This document shows, one piece after another, positions 42,498-51,577 of a stretch of DNA of 64,000 nt. A program made the translations under genes and the position numbers. The notes below the pieces were generated by a model. It did not search any database. It saw only the letters and a program-made list of their open reading frames with translations, and was not told the origin of the DNA. The stretch covers positions 42,058-106,057 of the forward strand of contig UEGQ01000025.1 in the NCBI GenBank assembly GCA_900466005.1, read 5' to 3'. The stretch's first letter is position 1, and each line of letters begins with the position of its first letter. This DNA is from Hyphomicrobiales bacterium (GTDB lineage Bacteria; Pseudomonadota; Alphaproteobacteria; Rhizobiales; Rhizobiaceae).

Positions 42498-42823
42498 GTT
42501 CTTCATTCTCCCCAGCGGGGAGAAGGTGGCCCGCAGAGCCGGATGAGGGGGAGTGGAGCGAGTGGGTTGCTCTGTCGCGTTCGGTCTTGCGCTGACGTCG
42601 GGGGGTGGGGTACCCCCCTCTGTCCTGCCGGACATCTCCCCCTCAAGGGGGGAGATCGGACCCCGCCGATTTTCTTCCGATCCGATAGGTCTGTCGTGAA
42701 AGACCATTCCGCCCCGATCCCGTTCGGAACGAGCGGCCAGCCGCTCCCGATCTCCCCCCTTGAGGGGGAGATGCCCGGCAGGGCAGAGGGGAGCGGATCG
42801 CACCGGGAACGCCATCCTTCGCC
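42498..42823. repeat. Intergenic mosaic repeats (RIME type), copy 3
   Basis: The block starts with TCTCCCCAGCGGGGAGAAGG and the CCGGATGAGGGG linker and continues with CATCTCCCCCTCAAGGGGG and ATCTCCCCCTTGAGGGGGAG. It separates the convergent cupin and dihydropyrimidinase genes and probably acts as terminator for both. No gene is seen in it. Confidence 0.85.
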
Positions 42824-44278
42824 TTATACCCCCGTCGCCGGAATGCCGGTGCGCTCGACCTTGCGGGGGGCGACCAGTTCCTTCCAGGTGGAGAGCGCCT
42901 TGTTGACTGCCTGGAACGGCTCGCGCCTGACGAACTCGCCATGGCCCTCGCGCGTCTTGACCGTCGCTTCTTCGATCGCGACCATGCCGCGGGTGAGCGT
43001 GAAGCGCGGCAAGCCGGTCACCTGCTTGCCCTCGAAGACGTTGTAGTCGATCGCCGACTGCTGGGTGCCGGCCGAGATCGTCTTTGAGCGCTTCGGATCC
43101 CAGACCACGATGTCGGCGTCGGCGCCGACGAGGATCGCGCCCTTCTTCGGATACATGTTGAGGATCTTGGCGATGTTGGTCGAGGTCACGGCGACGAATT
43201 CGTTCATGGTCAGACGGCCGGTCGCGACACCGTAGGTCCAGAGCATCGGCATGCGGTCTTCGAGCCCGCCGGTACCGTTCGGGATCCTGGTGAAGTCGCC
43301 GAGGCCGAAGCGCTTCTGTTCGGTGGTGAAGGCGCAGTGGTCGGTCGCGACACAGGAGAGCGAACCCGACTGCAGGCCGGCCCAGAGACTGTCCTGATGC
43401 TGCTTGTTGCGGAAGGGCGGGCTCATGACGCGGCGGGCGGCGTGGTCCCAATCCTTGTCGAAATATTCGCTCTCGTCGAGTGTCAGGTGCTGGATCAGCG
43501 GCTCGCCATAGACGCGCATGCCCTTCTGGCGGGCCCGGCGGATCGCTTCATGGGCCTGTTCGCAGGAGGTGTGGACGACGTAGAGCGGCACGCCCGCCAT
43601 GTCGGCCAGCATGATCGCGCGGTTGGTCGCTTCGCCCTCGACCTCGGCAGGTCTCGAATAGGCGTGCGCCTCCGGCCCGTTGTTGCCCTCCGCCAAGAGC
43701 TTCGCGCACATCGCGGCCACCACGTCGCCGTTTTCCGCATGGACGAGCGGCAGCGCCCCGAGTTCGGCGCAGCGCGAGAAGGACGCGAACATCTCGTCGT
43801 CGTTCACCATCAGCGCGCCCTTGTAGGCCATGAAGTGCTTGAAGGTGTTGATGCCCTTGTCCTTGACGACGGTTTCCATCTCGTCGAACACGCGCTCGTT
43901 CCAGCCGGTGATCGCCATGTGGAAGGAATAGTCGGCGTTCGCGCGGCTCGTCTTGTTGTGCCACATCTGCAGCGCGTCGAGGAGCGACTGGTCGGGGGCC
44001 GGCAGACAGAAATCGACGACCATCGTCGTGCCGCCGGCAAGGCCCGCGCGCGTGCCGCTCTCGAAGTCGTCCGAGGAGTAGGTGCCCATGAACGGCATTT
44101 CGAGGTGGACGTGCGGATCGATGCCGCCCGGCATGACGTAGCAGCCGGAGGCGTCGAGGGTTTCATCGCCCTTGAGGTCGGGCCCGATCTCGACGATCTT
44201 GCCGCCCTCGATCCTGACGTCGGCCTTGTAGGTGAGATCGGCGGTGACGACCGTGCCGCCCTTGATGACTGTGCTCAT
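42824..44278 (-). CDS. hydA: Dihydropyrimidinase (D-hydantoinase)
   Basis: A 484-residue amidohydrolase. Metal ligands are His56 and His58 in GGIDPHVHLEMP, the carbamylated Lys153 in FMAYKG, His in LVHAENGDVVAA and VVHTSCEQAHEAI, and the Asp in CVATDHCAF. It opens dihydrouracil and dihydrothymine to N-carbamoyl-beta-amino acids, the second step of reductive pyrimidine breakdown after PreT/PreA. AAGGGAACGGGACC precedes the ATG. It lies downstream of the amidohydrolase and the small unknown gene in one operon. Confidence 0.95.
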   Translation of the reverse strand: MSTVIKGGTVVTADLTYKADVRIEGGKIVEIGPDLKGDETLDASGCYVMPGGIDPHVHLEMPFMGTYSSDDFESGTRAGLAGGTTMVVDFCLPAPDQSLLDALQMWHNKTSRANADYSFHMAITGWNERVFDEMETVVKDKGINTFKHFMAYKGALMVNDDEMFASFSRCAELGALPLVHAENGDVVAAMCAKLLAEGNNGPEAHAYSRPAEVEGEATNRAIMLADMAGVPLYVVHTSCEQAHEAIRRARQKGMRVYGEPLIQHLTLDESEYFDKDWDHAARRVMSPPFRNKQHQDSLWAGLQSGSLSCVATDHCAFTTEQKRFGLGDFTRIPNGTGGLEDRMPMLWTYGVATGRLTMNEFVAVTSTNIAKILNMYPKKGAILVGADADIVVWDPKRSKTISAGTQQSAIDYNVFEGKQVTGLPRFTLTRGMVAIEEATVKTREGHGEFVRREPFQAVNKALSTWKELVAPRKVERTGIPATGV

Positions 44279-44310
44279 TGGTCCCGTTCCCTTGAACTTG
44301 TTCGAACTTT

Positions 44311-44640
44311 TCAGTTTCGCATCGTCACGACGTATTGATTGGCCTCAAGTCGTTTTAGCGCCTTGGCTATCTCTTCAGGCAAGAACAGACTTGCCCACCT
44401 CCTGTCCTCCACGACCAAGGCCTCGACAGTGAGATCAAGGCGGTTGGCGAGCATCAATGCTGTATAGCCCTGAGATTGAGACTCCGCGTTGATTAGCGTT
44501 TTGGCTGTTGCGAGCCCCCCGCGACCATTCAGCATATTTAGAAAGATCGTGGCGCTATACTTCGCTTCGGATTTTGCGCGCTTGTAGATGTCGAACATAG
44601 CCGCTTCAAACTTTTGCTCTAGCGGCGAGGTGGCCTTCAT
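44311..44640 (-). CDS. Small conserved protein of unknown function, coupled to the amidohydrolase gene
   Basis: A 109-residue acidic/basic mixed protein: FEAAMFDIYKRAKSEAKYSA, TIFLNMLNGRGGLATAKTLI, LANRLDLTVEALVVEDRRWA, SLFLPEEIAKALKRLEANQY. The pattern (MxxIYxRAKxE-xxYxATxFLxM and FxxEEIxxAxxRL) reminds me of a widespread small hypothetical family that occurs in accessory regions, but I cannot verify it. It is visibly more AT-rich than both neighbours, which suggests acquisition. Its ATG overlaps the stop of the upstream gene (ATGA), and hydA follows 32 bases downstream, so it is fully embedded in the pyrimidine operon. Confidence 0.75.
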   Translation of the reverse strand: MKATSPLEQKFEAAMFDIYKRAKSEAKYSATIFLNMLNGRGGLATAKTLINAESQSQGYTALMLANRLDLTVEALVVEDRRWASLFLPEEIAKALKRLEANQYVVTMRN

Positions 44641-45890
44641 TCCACAATCTCCGCGGTTTCCAGCACCGCGTGGAAAAGCACGTCGGCGCCGGCGGAGGCC
44701 CATTCCCTGGAGATGTCCTCGGCCTCGTTGTGGCTGAGGCCGCCGACGCAGGGGCACATGACCATGGTTGCGGGGGCCACCTTGGCGGCCCAGCAGGCGT
44801 CGTGGCCTGCGCCGGAAATGATGTTCATGTGGCTGTAGCCGAGCCGCTCCGCGGCCTTGCGGACGCGCTCCACCAGCACAGGGTCGAAGGTGACGGGATC
44901 GAAATGTCCGACTGCCTCGACCGAGCAGCCGACGCCGAGCGCTTCGCAGATCACGGCCGCCTCCTTCTCGATCCGCGCGCGCATGGCGTTGAGCTTGGCG
45001 AGGTCGGGGGTGCGGATGTCGACGGTGAAGACGACCTTGCCCGGCAGCACGTTGCGGGAATTGGGAGAGAAGAAGACCTGCCCGACGCCGCCGACGGCGC
45101 CCGGCTGGTTTTCCATGGCGACCGTCTGCACCATTTCCATGATGCGGGCCATTGCGAGCCCGGCATTGACGCGCATCGCCATCGGCGTCGAGCCGGTGTG
45201 GGCTTCGCGGCCGGTGAGCGTGAATTCCAGCCACCAGAGGCCCTGACAGTGGGTGACGACGCCGATCTGCTTGTCCTCGGCCTCGAGGATCGGCCCCTGC
45301 TCGATGTGATACTCGAAATAGGCGTGCATCTTTCTGGCGCCGACCTCCTCGTCGCCCTGCCAGCCGATGCGCTTCAGTTCCTCGCCGTAGGTCTTGCCTT
45401 CAGGATCCTTGCGGTCATAGGCGTAGTCGAGGGTATGGACGCCGGCGAAGACGCCGGAGGCGAGCATGGCCGGTGCGAAGCGCGCGCCTTCCTCGTTGGC
45501 CCAGTTGGTGACGACGATCGGATGCTTGGTCTTGATGCCCAGGTCGTTCATCGAGCGGACGACTTCGAGAGCGGAGAGCACGCCGAGCACGCCGTCGAAC
45601 TTGCCGCCGGTCGGCTGGGTGTCGAGATGCGAACCGACATAGACGGGAAGCGCATCCGGATCTGTGCCGGGGCGGGTCATGAACATGGTGCCCATCTTGT
45701 CGACACCCATGGTGAGTCCGGCGTCGTCGCACCATTTCTTGAAAAGATGGCGGCCTTCGCCGTCGGCGTCCGTCAGCGTCTGGCGATTGTTGCCGCCGGC
45801 GACGCCGGGGCCGATCTTCGCCATTTCCATGAGTGAATCCCACAGGCGATCGCCGTTCACGCGCAGATTTTCGCCGGGTGCAGCCGTCAT
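44637..45890 (-). CDS. Zn-dependent N-carbamoyl-beta-alanine amidohydrolase type enzyme (M20 family)
   Basis: A 417-residue M20-type amidohydrolase of the HyuC/allantoate amidohydrolase group. The metal site is seen in VGSHLDTQPTGGKFDGVLGV, NEEGARFAPAMLASGVFAG and EYHIEQGPILEAE, with a late His in ISGAGHDACWAA. In this setting it most likely hydrolyses N-carbamoyl-beta-alanine to beta-alanine, CO2 and ammonia (third step, PydC-like); allantoate or N-carbamoyl amino acids are alternatives. The ATG at 45890 follows GAGGAC. It is the first gene of the operon and divergent from the TetR gene. Confidence 0.88.
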   Translation of the reverse strand: MTAAPGENLRVNGDRLWDSLMEMAKIGPGVAGGNNRQTLTDADGEGRHLFKKWCDDAGLTMGVDKMGTMFMTRPGTDPDALPVYVGSHLDTQPTGGKFDGVLGVLSALEVVRSMNDLGIKTKHPIVVTNWANEEGARFAPAMLASGVFAGVHTLDYAYDRKDPEGKTYGEELKRIGWQGDEEVGARKMHAYFEYHIEQGPILEAEDKQIGVVTHCQGLWWLEFTLTGREAHTGSTPMAMRVNAGLAMARIMEMVQTVAMENQPGAVGGVGQVFFSPNSRNVLPGKVVFTVDIRTPDLAKLNAMRARIEKEAAVICEALGVGCSVEAVGHFDPVTFDPVLVERVRKAAERLGYSHMNIISGAGHDACWAAKVAPATMVMCPCVGGLSHNEAEDISREWASAGADVLFHAVLETAEIVE

Positions 45891-46029
45891 TGCAAAGTCC
45901 TCACCAGTTTTTCGACAGGGCCATGCAAGGCGCATGCCCTCTTTTTTGTTCCCGCGGTCCCCGGCGGCCTCTTCGTGCCTTGTCCGGTGTCACTCGCCGG
46001 TTGCCTTTGTCAGACAACTGGCAGATAAT

Positions 46030-46045
46030 TTGACCGATTGGTAAA
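46030..46045. promoter_or_regulatory. RutR-like operator between the amidohydrolase and TetR genes
   Basis: TTGACCGATTGGTAAA matches the E. coli RutR consensus TTGACCA-N2-TGGTCAA at 12 of 14 informative positions. It lies in the 289-base divergent promoter, 140 bases from the amidohydrolase start and 135 from the TetR start. A TetR-family protein encoded next door is the natural ligand-responsive repressor for it. Confidence 0.7.
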
Positions 46046-46179
46046 CATTACTACTTCCGTCGCCGCACTCAAGCCGGAAAAAACAAAAAAGACACGACAA
46101 TTTGGCGGGCAATTGCCGAAAAGATGTGCGGCGGAAAAGGCGGAAAAAGCGACGGCCGAGAGGCTACAGGAGGGACGGC

Positions 46180-46827
46180 ATGGCAATACCGAGGGCAGCA
46201 CAGACCCAGCGCCGGACACGCATCCAGGAGGAGAAGGAGGAGATCATCCTCGAAGCCGCCCTGGACGTGTTTTCCCGCCGGGGGTTCCGTGGTGCCACCA
46301 TCGACCAGATTGCCGAGGTCGCCGGCATGTCGAAGCCGAACCTGCTCTACTATTTCCGCACCAAGGAGGCGATGCACCGCACCTTGATCGACCGGGTGCT
46401 CGACACCTGGCTCGAGCCACTTCGCGCCTTCGACGCAGACGGTGATCCCGAGGAGGAGGTGCGCTCCTATATCCGGCGGAAGCTCGAAATGGCGCGCGAT
46501 TTTCCGCGCGAGAGCCGTCTCTTCGCCAACGAGATCCTGCAGGGCGCCCCGAACATCGAGGACGTGCTCAAGGGCCCGCTAAAGGCGCTGGTCGACGAGA
46601 AGGTCGAGGTCATCCGCTCGTGGATAAGGGCCGGCAAGGTCTACGACTGTGATCCCTATCACCTGATTTTCTCGATCTGGTCGACGACCCAGCACTATGC
46701 CGACTTCGACGTCCAGGTCCGGGCCGTTCTCGGCGAGGGCCGTCCCTGCGATGACCGCTTCGAGGATGCGGCGCGTTTCCTCGAAGCCTTCTTTGTGCGC
46801 GGGCTGATCCCCGTAACCGGCCGCTAA
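46180..46827 (+). CDS. TetR-family regulator, RutR-like
   Basis: A 215-residue TetR protein. The HTH is ATIDQIAEVAGMSKPNLLYY followed by FRTKEAMHRTLIDRV. The C-terminal part (RDFPRESRLFANEILQGAPN, KVEVIRSWIRAGKVYDCDPY, LIFSIWSTTQHYADFDVQVR) matches the RutR-type ligand domain, which in E. coli binds uracil. CAGGAGGGACGGC is an excellent ribosome binding site. It probably represses the divergent pyrimidine operon until uracil is present, acting through the operator at 46030. Confidence 0.88.
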   Translation: MAIPRAAQTQRRTRIQEEKEEIILEAALDVFSRRGFRGATIDQIAEVAGMSKPNLLYYFRTKEAMHRTLIDRVLDTWLEPLRAFDADGDPEEEVRSYIRRKLEMARDFPRESRLFANEILQGAPNIEDVLKGPLKALVDEKVEVIRSWIRAGKVYDCDPYHLIFSIWSTTQHYADFDVQVRAVLGEGRPCDDRFEDAARFLEAFFVRGLIPVTGR

Positions 46828-47757
46828 TCAGTCCGGCAGCCGCGCCATCAGGAGGAGACCGCCCGCGGTCACCAGCGCGCCGGCGAAGACGGAGGCGGAA
46901 GCCCAGCCGTGGCCGATCAGGCCTTCCAGGATGATGATGAACGTCGGCGTCAGGTAACCGTAGCCGAGCACCTTCGGTGCTGGCAGGCGCATCGAGGCGA
47001 ACTGCAGCAGGAAGAAGGTGATGCCGGTGGTGACCACCGCGAGATAGAGCGCGGCAAACCAGACGAAGCCGGGCAGGGCGGCGTAATCGATGCTCAGGAG
47101 CTGCGGCGTCGCCGGGATCAGGATGAAGAAGAGCGTGCAGACGGTCGCCCAGAAGACGAAGACGATCGCCGGCTCGCCGCGATTGAAGCGGCGGAGGAGC
47201 GGCACATAGGCCGCGTGGCAGAGCACGCCGACGAAATAGATGAGCTCGCCGCGGCCGATGTCGAAGGCGAGGAGTGCGGCAAGATCGCCGCGAAAGATCA
47301 CCCAGATGGCGCCGACTGCGGCCAGCAGCAGGCTCAGCAGCACGTCGGGCCGGGTGCGCTGGCGCATCAGCATCCAGGCAAAGACGGCGCTCGCGAGCGG
47401 CATCAGCGTGAAGACCGCGCCGGTCGCCACGGGTGCGGTAAACTGCAGCGCGATGAACATGGTGACCATGTAGACCGCCATCAACAGGCCGAGGACGAAG
47501 AAGCGCGCCGGTTCGGAGGGGAGGCGGAACCGATGGCGGAACACGCCGAAACACAAGGTCCCGATGACGGCGACCGTTGCCCCATAGCGCACCGCCTGCA
47601 ACGCGATCGGCGGCATCGAGCGTGTGGCAAGACCGCCGATCGAGAAGGACGAGGCGATCAGCATGGCAAAGAGCAGCATGGCGAGATGGGCCAACAGCTT
47701 CTGCCGCCCCGTGGCGTGGACATTGTGCCTGTTTGCGGACGTTCGCTCGTTCGTCAT
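46828..47757 (-). CDS. DMT-superfamily transporter (EamA), first copy
   Basis: A 309-residue protein with ten hydrophobic segments in two EamA repeats (LLFAMLIASSFSIGGLATRS ... GAVFTLMPLASAVFAWMLMR; LTPTFIIILEGLIGHGWASA). Such proteins export amino acids, purines or other metabolites. The ATG at 47757 has AAGGAATAATC upstream. It is convergent with the TetR gene and its stop touches it. No substrate can be named. Confidence 0.85.
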   Translation of the reverse strand: MTNERTSANRHNVHATGRQKLLAHLAMLLFAMLIASSFSIGGLATRSMPPIALQAVRYGATVAVIGTLCFGVFRHRFRLPSEPARFFVLGLLMAVYMVTMFIALQFTAPVATGAVFTLMPLASAVFAWMLMRQRTRPDVLLSLLLAAVGAIWVIFRGDLAALLAFDIGRGELIYFVGVLCHAAYVPLLRRFNRGEPAIVFVFWATVCTLFFILIPATPQLLSIDYAALPGFVWFAALYLAVVTTGITFFLLQFASMRLPAPKVLGYGYLTPTFIIILEGLIGHGWASASVFAGALVTAGGLLLMARLPD

Positions 47758-47871
47758 GATTATTCCTTGCCGACTGCGACAGACGCCGCGGCACCGCCGT
47801 AGCATGGTGCGACGGTGGCCGGAAGAACCGATTTCGGGGCGAGGCTCGTGCTGGCGGCTGGCGAACGCCGG

Positions 47872-48708
47872 TCAGCGCATGCGCAGGATCATCGCGCCGG
47901 CGGCGATGACGAGTGCGGCTATAATCCGCGTGCCGCCGACCCGTTCCTTGAGCACGAGACCCGAAATTGCCGTGCCGAACAGGATCGACGTCTCCCGGAG
48001 CGCTGCGACGACCGCAACGGGCGCGAGCGTCATCGCCCAGAGCGCGATGCCGTAGGAGGATACCGTTCCGACTCCGCCGATCAGGCCCAGATGCCAGTTG
48101 CCGGCGGTGTAGCGCCGGAAGACCTCGCGGCTGGTGAGCAGGGCCCAAAGCACCAGCGGCGGGCCGGTGAGGAGCGAAAGCCAGAGCGTGTAGGCGGCCG
48201 GCGACCCGGAGAGCCTGACGCCGACACCATCCACCAGTGTATAGCCGGCGATGACGACTGCGTTCATGAGGGCGAGAAGGACGCCCGTCCTGCTGTCGCG
48301 CCCGGGAATTCCGCCCATCATGCTGAGGATGCCGGCGCAGATGACGGCGACGCCGATCCAGCCGGCCGTCGAAAGGGGTTCGCCGATCCAGGCCGTGCTG
48401 GCGACCGCGACGAGCAGGGGCGCCGTTCCACGCATCAGTGGATAGGTCTGGCTCATGTCGGCTGCGTGATAGGCACGGGCGACCAGCACGAAATACCCGA
48501 CCTGCAGGACGGTCGACGTGGCGATGAAGGGCCAGCTCGCAGACGCGGGCTGAGGGAGGAAGGGGAGGATCACGGCGGCGATCAGCGAGGCGGAGCCCGC
48601 GACGAGCACCGTCGTCAGAAGCTTGTCTCCGGCGCCCTTGACGAGCGCGTTCCAGGTCGCGTGCAGCGCGGCTGCGAAGAGAACGATCGCGAAGACGGAA
48701 AGGGCCAA
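47872..48708 (-). CDS. DMT-superfamily transporter (EamA), second copy
   Basis: A 278-residue protein with EamA repeats (FAAALHATWNALVKGAGDKL; DMSQTYPLMRGTAPLLVAVA; LAPVAVVAALRETSILFGTA, the last a typical C-terminal motif). The start is TTG at 48708, only three bases after the stop of the upstream GGDEF-EAL gene, so it is translated by coupling. It differs in sequence from the neighbouring transporter and is not a recent duplicate. Confidence 0.82.
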   Translation of the reverse strand: MALSVFAIVLFAAALHATWNALVKGAGDKLLTTVLVAGSASLIAAVILPFLPQPASASWPFIATSTVLQVGYFVLVARAYHAADMSQTYPLMRGTAPLLVAVASTAWIGEPLSTAGWIGVAVICAGILSMMGGIPGRDSRTGVLLALMNAVVIAGYTLVDGVGVRLSGSPAAYTLWLSLLTGPPLVLWALLTSREVFRRYTAGNWHLGLIGGVGTVSSYGIALWAMTLAPVAVVAALRETSILFGTAISGLVLKERVGGTRIIAALVIAAGAMILRMR

Positions 48709-48711
48709 GAG

Positions 48712-51399
48712 CTATGCCGATCGGTTGTTTTCTGCCGCCACGCACGACCGTTCCTTCGCAAAGCGCAAGAAGGTCGTCCCGTCCATCGGACGGGCGAGGG
48801 CATAGCCTTGCAGGGATTGGCAACCGAGGTCGCGGAGGATCGCCGCGTGCTCCATCGTTTCCACACCTTCGGCGACGATCTCGATGCCGAGCGAGCGGCC
48901 GATATCGACGATCGAACTGATCAGGTGGCGCTGTGCCGGCGACTCGATGATCGGATAGGTCAGCTGGCGGTCGATCTTCAAGCGGCGCGGAGAAATCTTC
49001 AGCAGCGACAGGATCGAAGCATAGCCGGTTCCGAAATCGTCGATCTCGATGTCGATGCCGTGGCGCCTTATCCGCTCGATGCTTTCGACGACCGCCGAAC
49101 CCTTGTCATCGAAGGAGATCGACTCGAGCAGTTCGAAGGAAAGGCTTCCGGGCAGAAGCTCCAGCCGGTCGAGGTGCTGGAACAGGCTTTCGTCGAAGAG
49201 ACGCTGCGCCGAGATGTTGACCGATACCTTGCGGATGTCGAGATCGTTGGCACGCCAGCGCGCGAGCTGGAACAGCGCCTGGTCGAGGATCATCGCATCG
49301 ATCTGTGAGACGACGTTGAGGTTCTCGGCGACCTTGAGGAACTTGTCGGGACCGAGGATGCCGAGCTCCGGGTGGTCCCAGCGCGCGAGCGCTTCGACAC
49401 CCGATATCTCCAGCGTATGGGCGTCGAACTGCGGCTGGAAGTAGGAGACGAAGCCGTTCTGTTCGAGCGAGCGGAGGATGGCGTCCGCGGTCTTCTTGGT
49501 ATGGATGGTCAGCGATTTCAGGTCGTCGTTGTAGCGTTCGACGCGGTTGCGCCCGTGCCGCTTCGCCTCGTAGAGGGCGATGTCTGCGTTGACGAGCAAC
49601 TGTTCGATCTGCATGCCGGAGTCGGCACGCGACGCGAGCCCGATGCTGGCACCGATGCGGCATTCGTGTCCGGCATAGCTAAGGGGCAGGTTGATCGCAT
49701 CAATGAGCCGTTTGGCGAGATCGAGGTGTTCCTGCTCATTGAACGCACCGGCACAGACGACGACGAACTCGTCTCCGCCGATGCGGGCGACAAAATCTTC
49801 CGCGCGGATGCTTTCGCGCAGCCGAAGTGCCGCCTGCTTCAGGATGTGATCGCCGGCGCCGTGGCCCAGCGTGTCGTTGATATCCTTGAAGCGGTCGAGA
49901 TCGATGTGGAGCAACGTGAAGTGTTCTGCTTCTCCCGCCTTCTCATTCAGCTTGGCGAGATACTGGTCGAGATAGCGCCTGTTCGGCAGGCTGGTCAGCG
50001 CATCGTGAAGCGAGTTGTGTTCCATGTGCTGGCGGGCGAGCTCGAGCTCGCGGTTCTGCAACTCCGCGCGAGCCTTAGCTTCGCGCAGCTCCTGCTGCAG
50101 GGTGATGTCTGCCGTCACGTTCCAGTTGACCCCCACCATCTTGCGATGAAGGAAGGAGTCACGATACGTGGTGCCGAGCGCGCGGATATGGCGAACCTGA
50201 CCCGACGGCGTGATGATGCGGAATTCGGTCGCGTAGTCCGTGCCCTCGGCGATGCAGGCACGAAAGACCCTCTCGGCCTCTTCCCGATCGTCGGGATGGA
50301 GTGCATTCCTCCACGTTTCGTAGGTGCTGCCGAGGGCGGATATTTCGACGCCGTAGAGCTGTGCCATGCGGCCGTCCCAGTTGAGTGCGCCGGTCGTCAG
50401 GTCGAGTTCCCATACCCCGATCTTGGAGGCTTCGAGAGCGATGTCGAGCCGGTGCGAGAGCGCGTGGAGCTCTTCCTGGTGGCGGGAAAGCACGGCAATG
50501 TTCTTTTGCCGCTCCGCCAAGAGGCGCGCGACCCAGAGAACGGGTGCCAGGATCATGGCGCCCACCGCCAGCATCAGCAGACGCGAGAGCCACATGTCCT
50601 CCTCAGGCTGGTCCCAGCCGCCTTTCGGGATCGCGGCGATCTTCCAGCTTTCATGGCCGAAGTTGATGAGCATGCTGACCGGCGTCTTCGCGAATATCGC
50701 GGAGTCGCCGTAAAAGGTCTCGATCAGCCGGCCGCCTTCGGTCGTCGCAATGGCCACGTCGATGTTCGTGGGGTTGGCGAAGAGGCCGCTGTCGGCGAAC
50801 AGCTTTTCGATGTCCACGACCCCCGAGACGATGCCCCACAGCACGGGAGAGGCGCCCGCCTTCTCGATCTTGACCGGATAACGCACAACGAGCCCGCGTC
50901 CACCCTGGACGAGATTGATCGGTCCGGTGACGACGAAGTTTCCGGTGTCCGCGGCCTTCAGTGCGCCGTCGCGCTGGGCGGGGTTGGCGCGATAGTCGAG
51001 GCCGATGACCGCCTTGTTGGCTTCATAGGGATAGGCATATGCAACCTTGAGGTCCGGGGCGCCGACCACGTTGCGCAGCTGCGACTTGGCGCTCAAGATG
51101 CGTTCTGCGAGCGCGGAAAACCTGGCCTCGTCGATCATCGGCTCGGTTTCGAGAGCGGCCACAAGTCCTTTGAGCAGCTGGATGTTGGCGCTCATATTGC
51201 CTTCCAGCTTGGCCCGGGTGAGGCCGAGATTCTCCGTCACTTCGGCCCGGAGGTTATCCATTTGGATATGCTGGCGCTGCTTCTCCGCATAGATCATCGA
51301 CACCGCGAGCCCGGCCACGACGATGATCGCCGGCAAATAGTATGGAAGAACCGAACGCAAGTATTTCCAGTTCGGACGTGTATCGTCGATGGGGCTCAT
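48712..51399 (-). CDS. Membrane GGDEF-EAL protein with CHASE and PAS domains
   Basis: An 895-residue c-di-GMP enzyme. TM1 is at residues 17-36 and TM2 at 273-294; between them is a CHASE-type periplasmic sensor (VGAPDLKVAYAYPYEANKAV, VRYPVKIEKAGASPVLWGIV). A PAS domain follows (325-440, KIGVWELDLTTGALNWDGRM). The cyclase domain has GGDEF at 541-545 with an I-site (RAED, five residues before). The phosphodiesterase domain has EAL at 669-671, DDFGTGYASI and AEGVET, all intact. The periplasmic part could sense a small ligand or a binding protein. It lies 178 bases downstream of a sugar-type binding protein. Confidence 0.92.
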   Translation of the reverse strand: MSPIDDTRPNWKYLRSVLPYYLPAIIVVAGLAVSMIYAEKQRQHIQMDNLRAEVTENLGLTRAKLEGNMSANIQLLKGLVAALETEPMIDEARFSALAERILSAKSQLRNVVGAPDLKVAYAYPYEANKAVIGLDYRANPAQRDGALKAADTGNFVVTGPINLVQGGRGLVVRYPVKIEKAGASPVLWGIVSGVVDIEKLFADSGLFANPTNIDVAIATTEGGRLIETFYGDSAIFAKTPVSMLINFGHESWKIAAIPKGGWDQPEEDMWLSRLLMLAVGAMILAPVLWVARLLAERQKNIAVLSRHQEELHALSHRLDIALEASKIGVWELDLTTGALNWDGRMAQLYGVEISALGSTYETWRNALHPDDREEAERVFRACIAEGTDYATEFRIITPSGQVRHIRALGTTYRDSFLHRKMVGVNWNVTADITLQQELREAKARAELQNRELELARQHMEHNSLHDALTSLPNRRYLDQYLAKLNEKAGEAEHFTLLHIDLDRFKDINDTLGHGAGDHILKQAALRLRESIRAEDFVARIGGDEFVVVCAGAFNEQEHLDLAKRLIDAINLPLSYAGHECRIGASIGLASRADSGMQIEQLLVNADIALYEAKRHGRNRVERYNDDLKSLTIHTKKTADAILRSLEQNGFVSYFQPQFDAHTLEISGVEALARWDHPELGILGPDKFLKVAENLNVVSQIDAMILDQALFQLARWRANDLDIRKVSVNISAQRLFDESLFQHLDRLELLPGSLSFELLESISFDDKGSAVVESIERIRRHGIDIEIDDFGTGYASILSLLKISPRRLKIDRQLTYPIIESPAQRHLISSIVDIGRSLGIEIVAEGVETMEHAAILRDLGCQSLQGYALARPMDGTTFLRFAKERSCVAAENNRSA

Positions 51400-51577
51400 A
51401 TTCGAAACGGATCAAGAAACGGATTGAATGGCGACAAAAGTTGAGCAAGCCTCCCTTTGCAACCTGCAGAATGAAGGAAACACTTGAAGAATTTCTGAAT
51501 CGAGTTGTGTGCGCCCGGGCGCCTTACCTTGGGTGGGTGGCACGAACGGGCGCCCGACGGGCCGCCGCAACGAGCGC

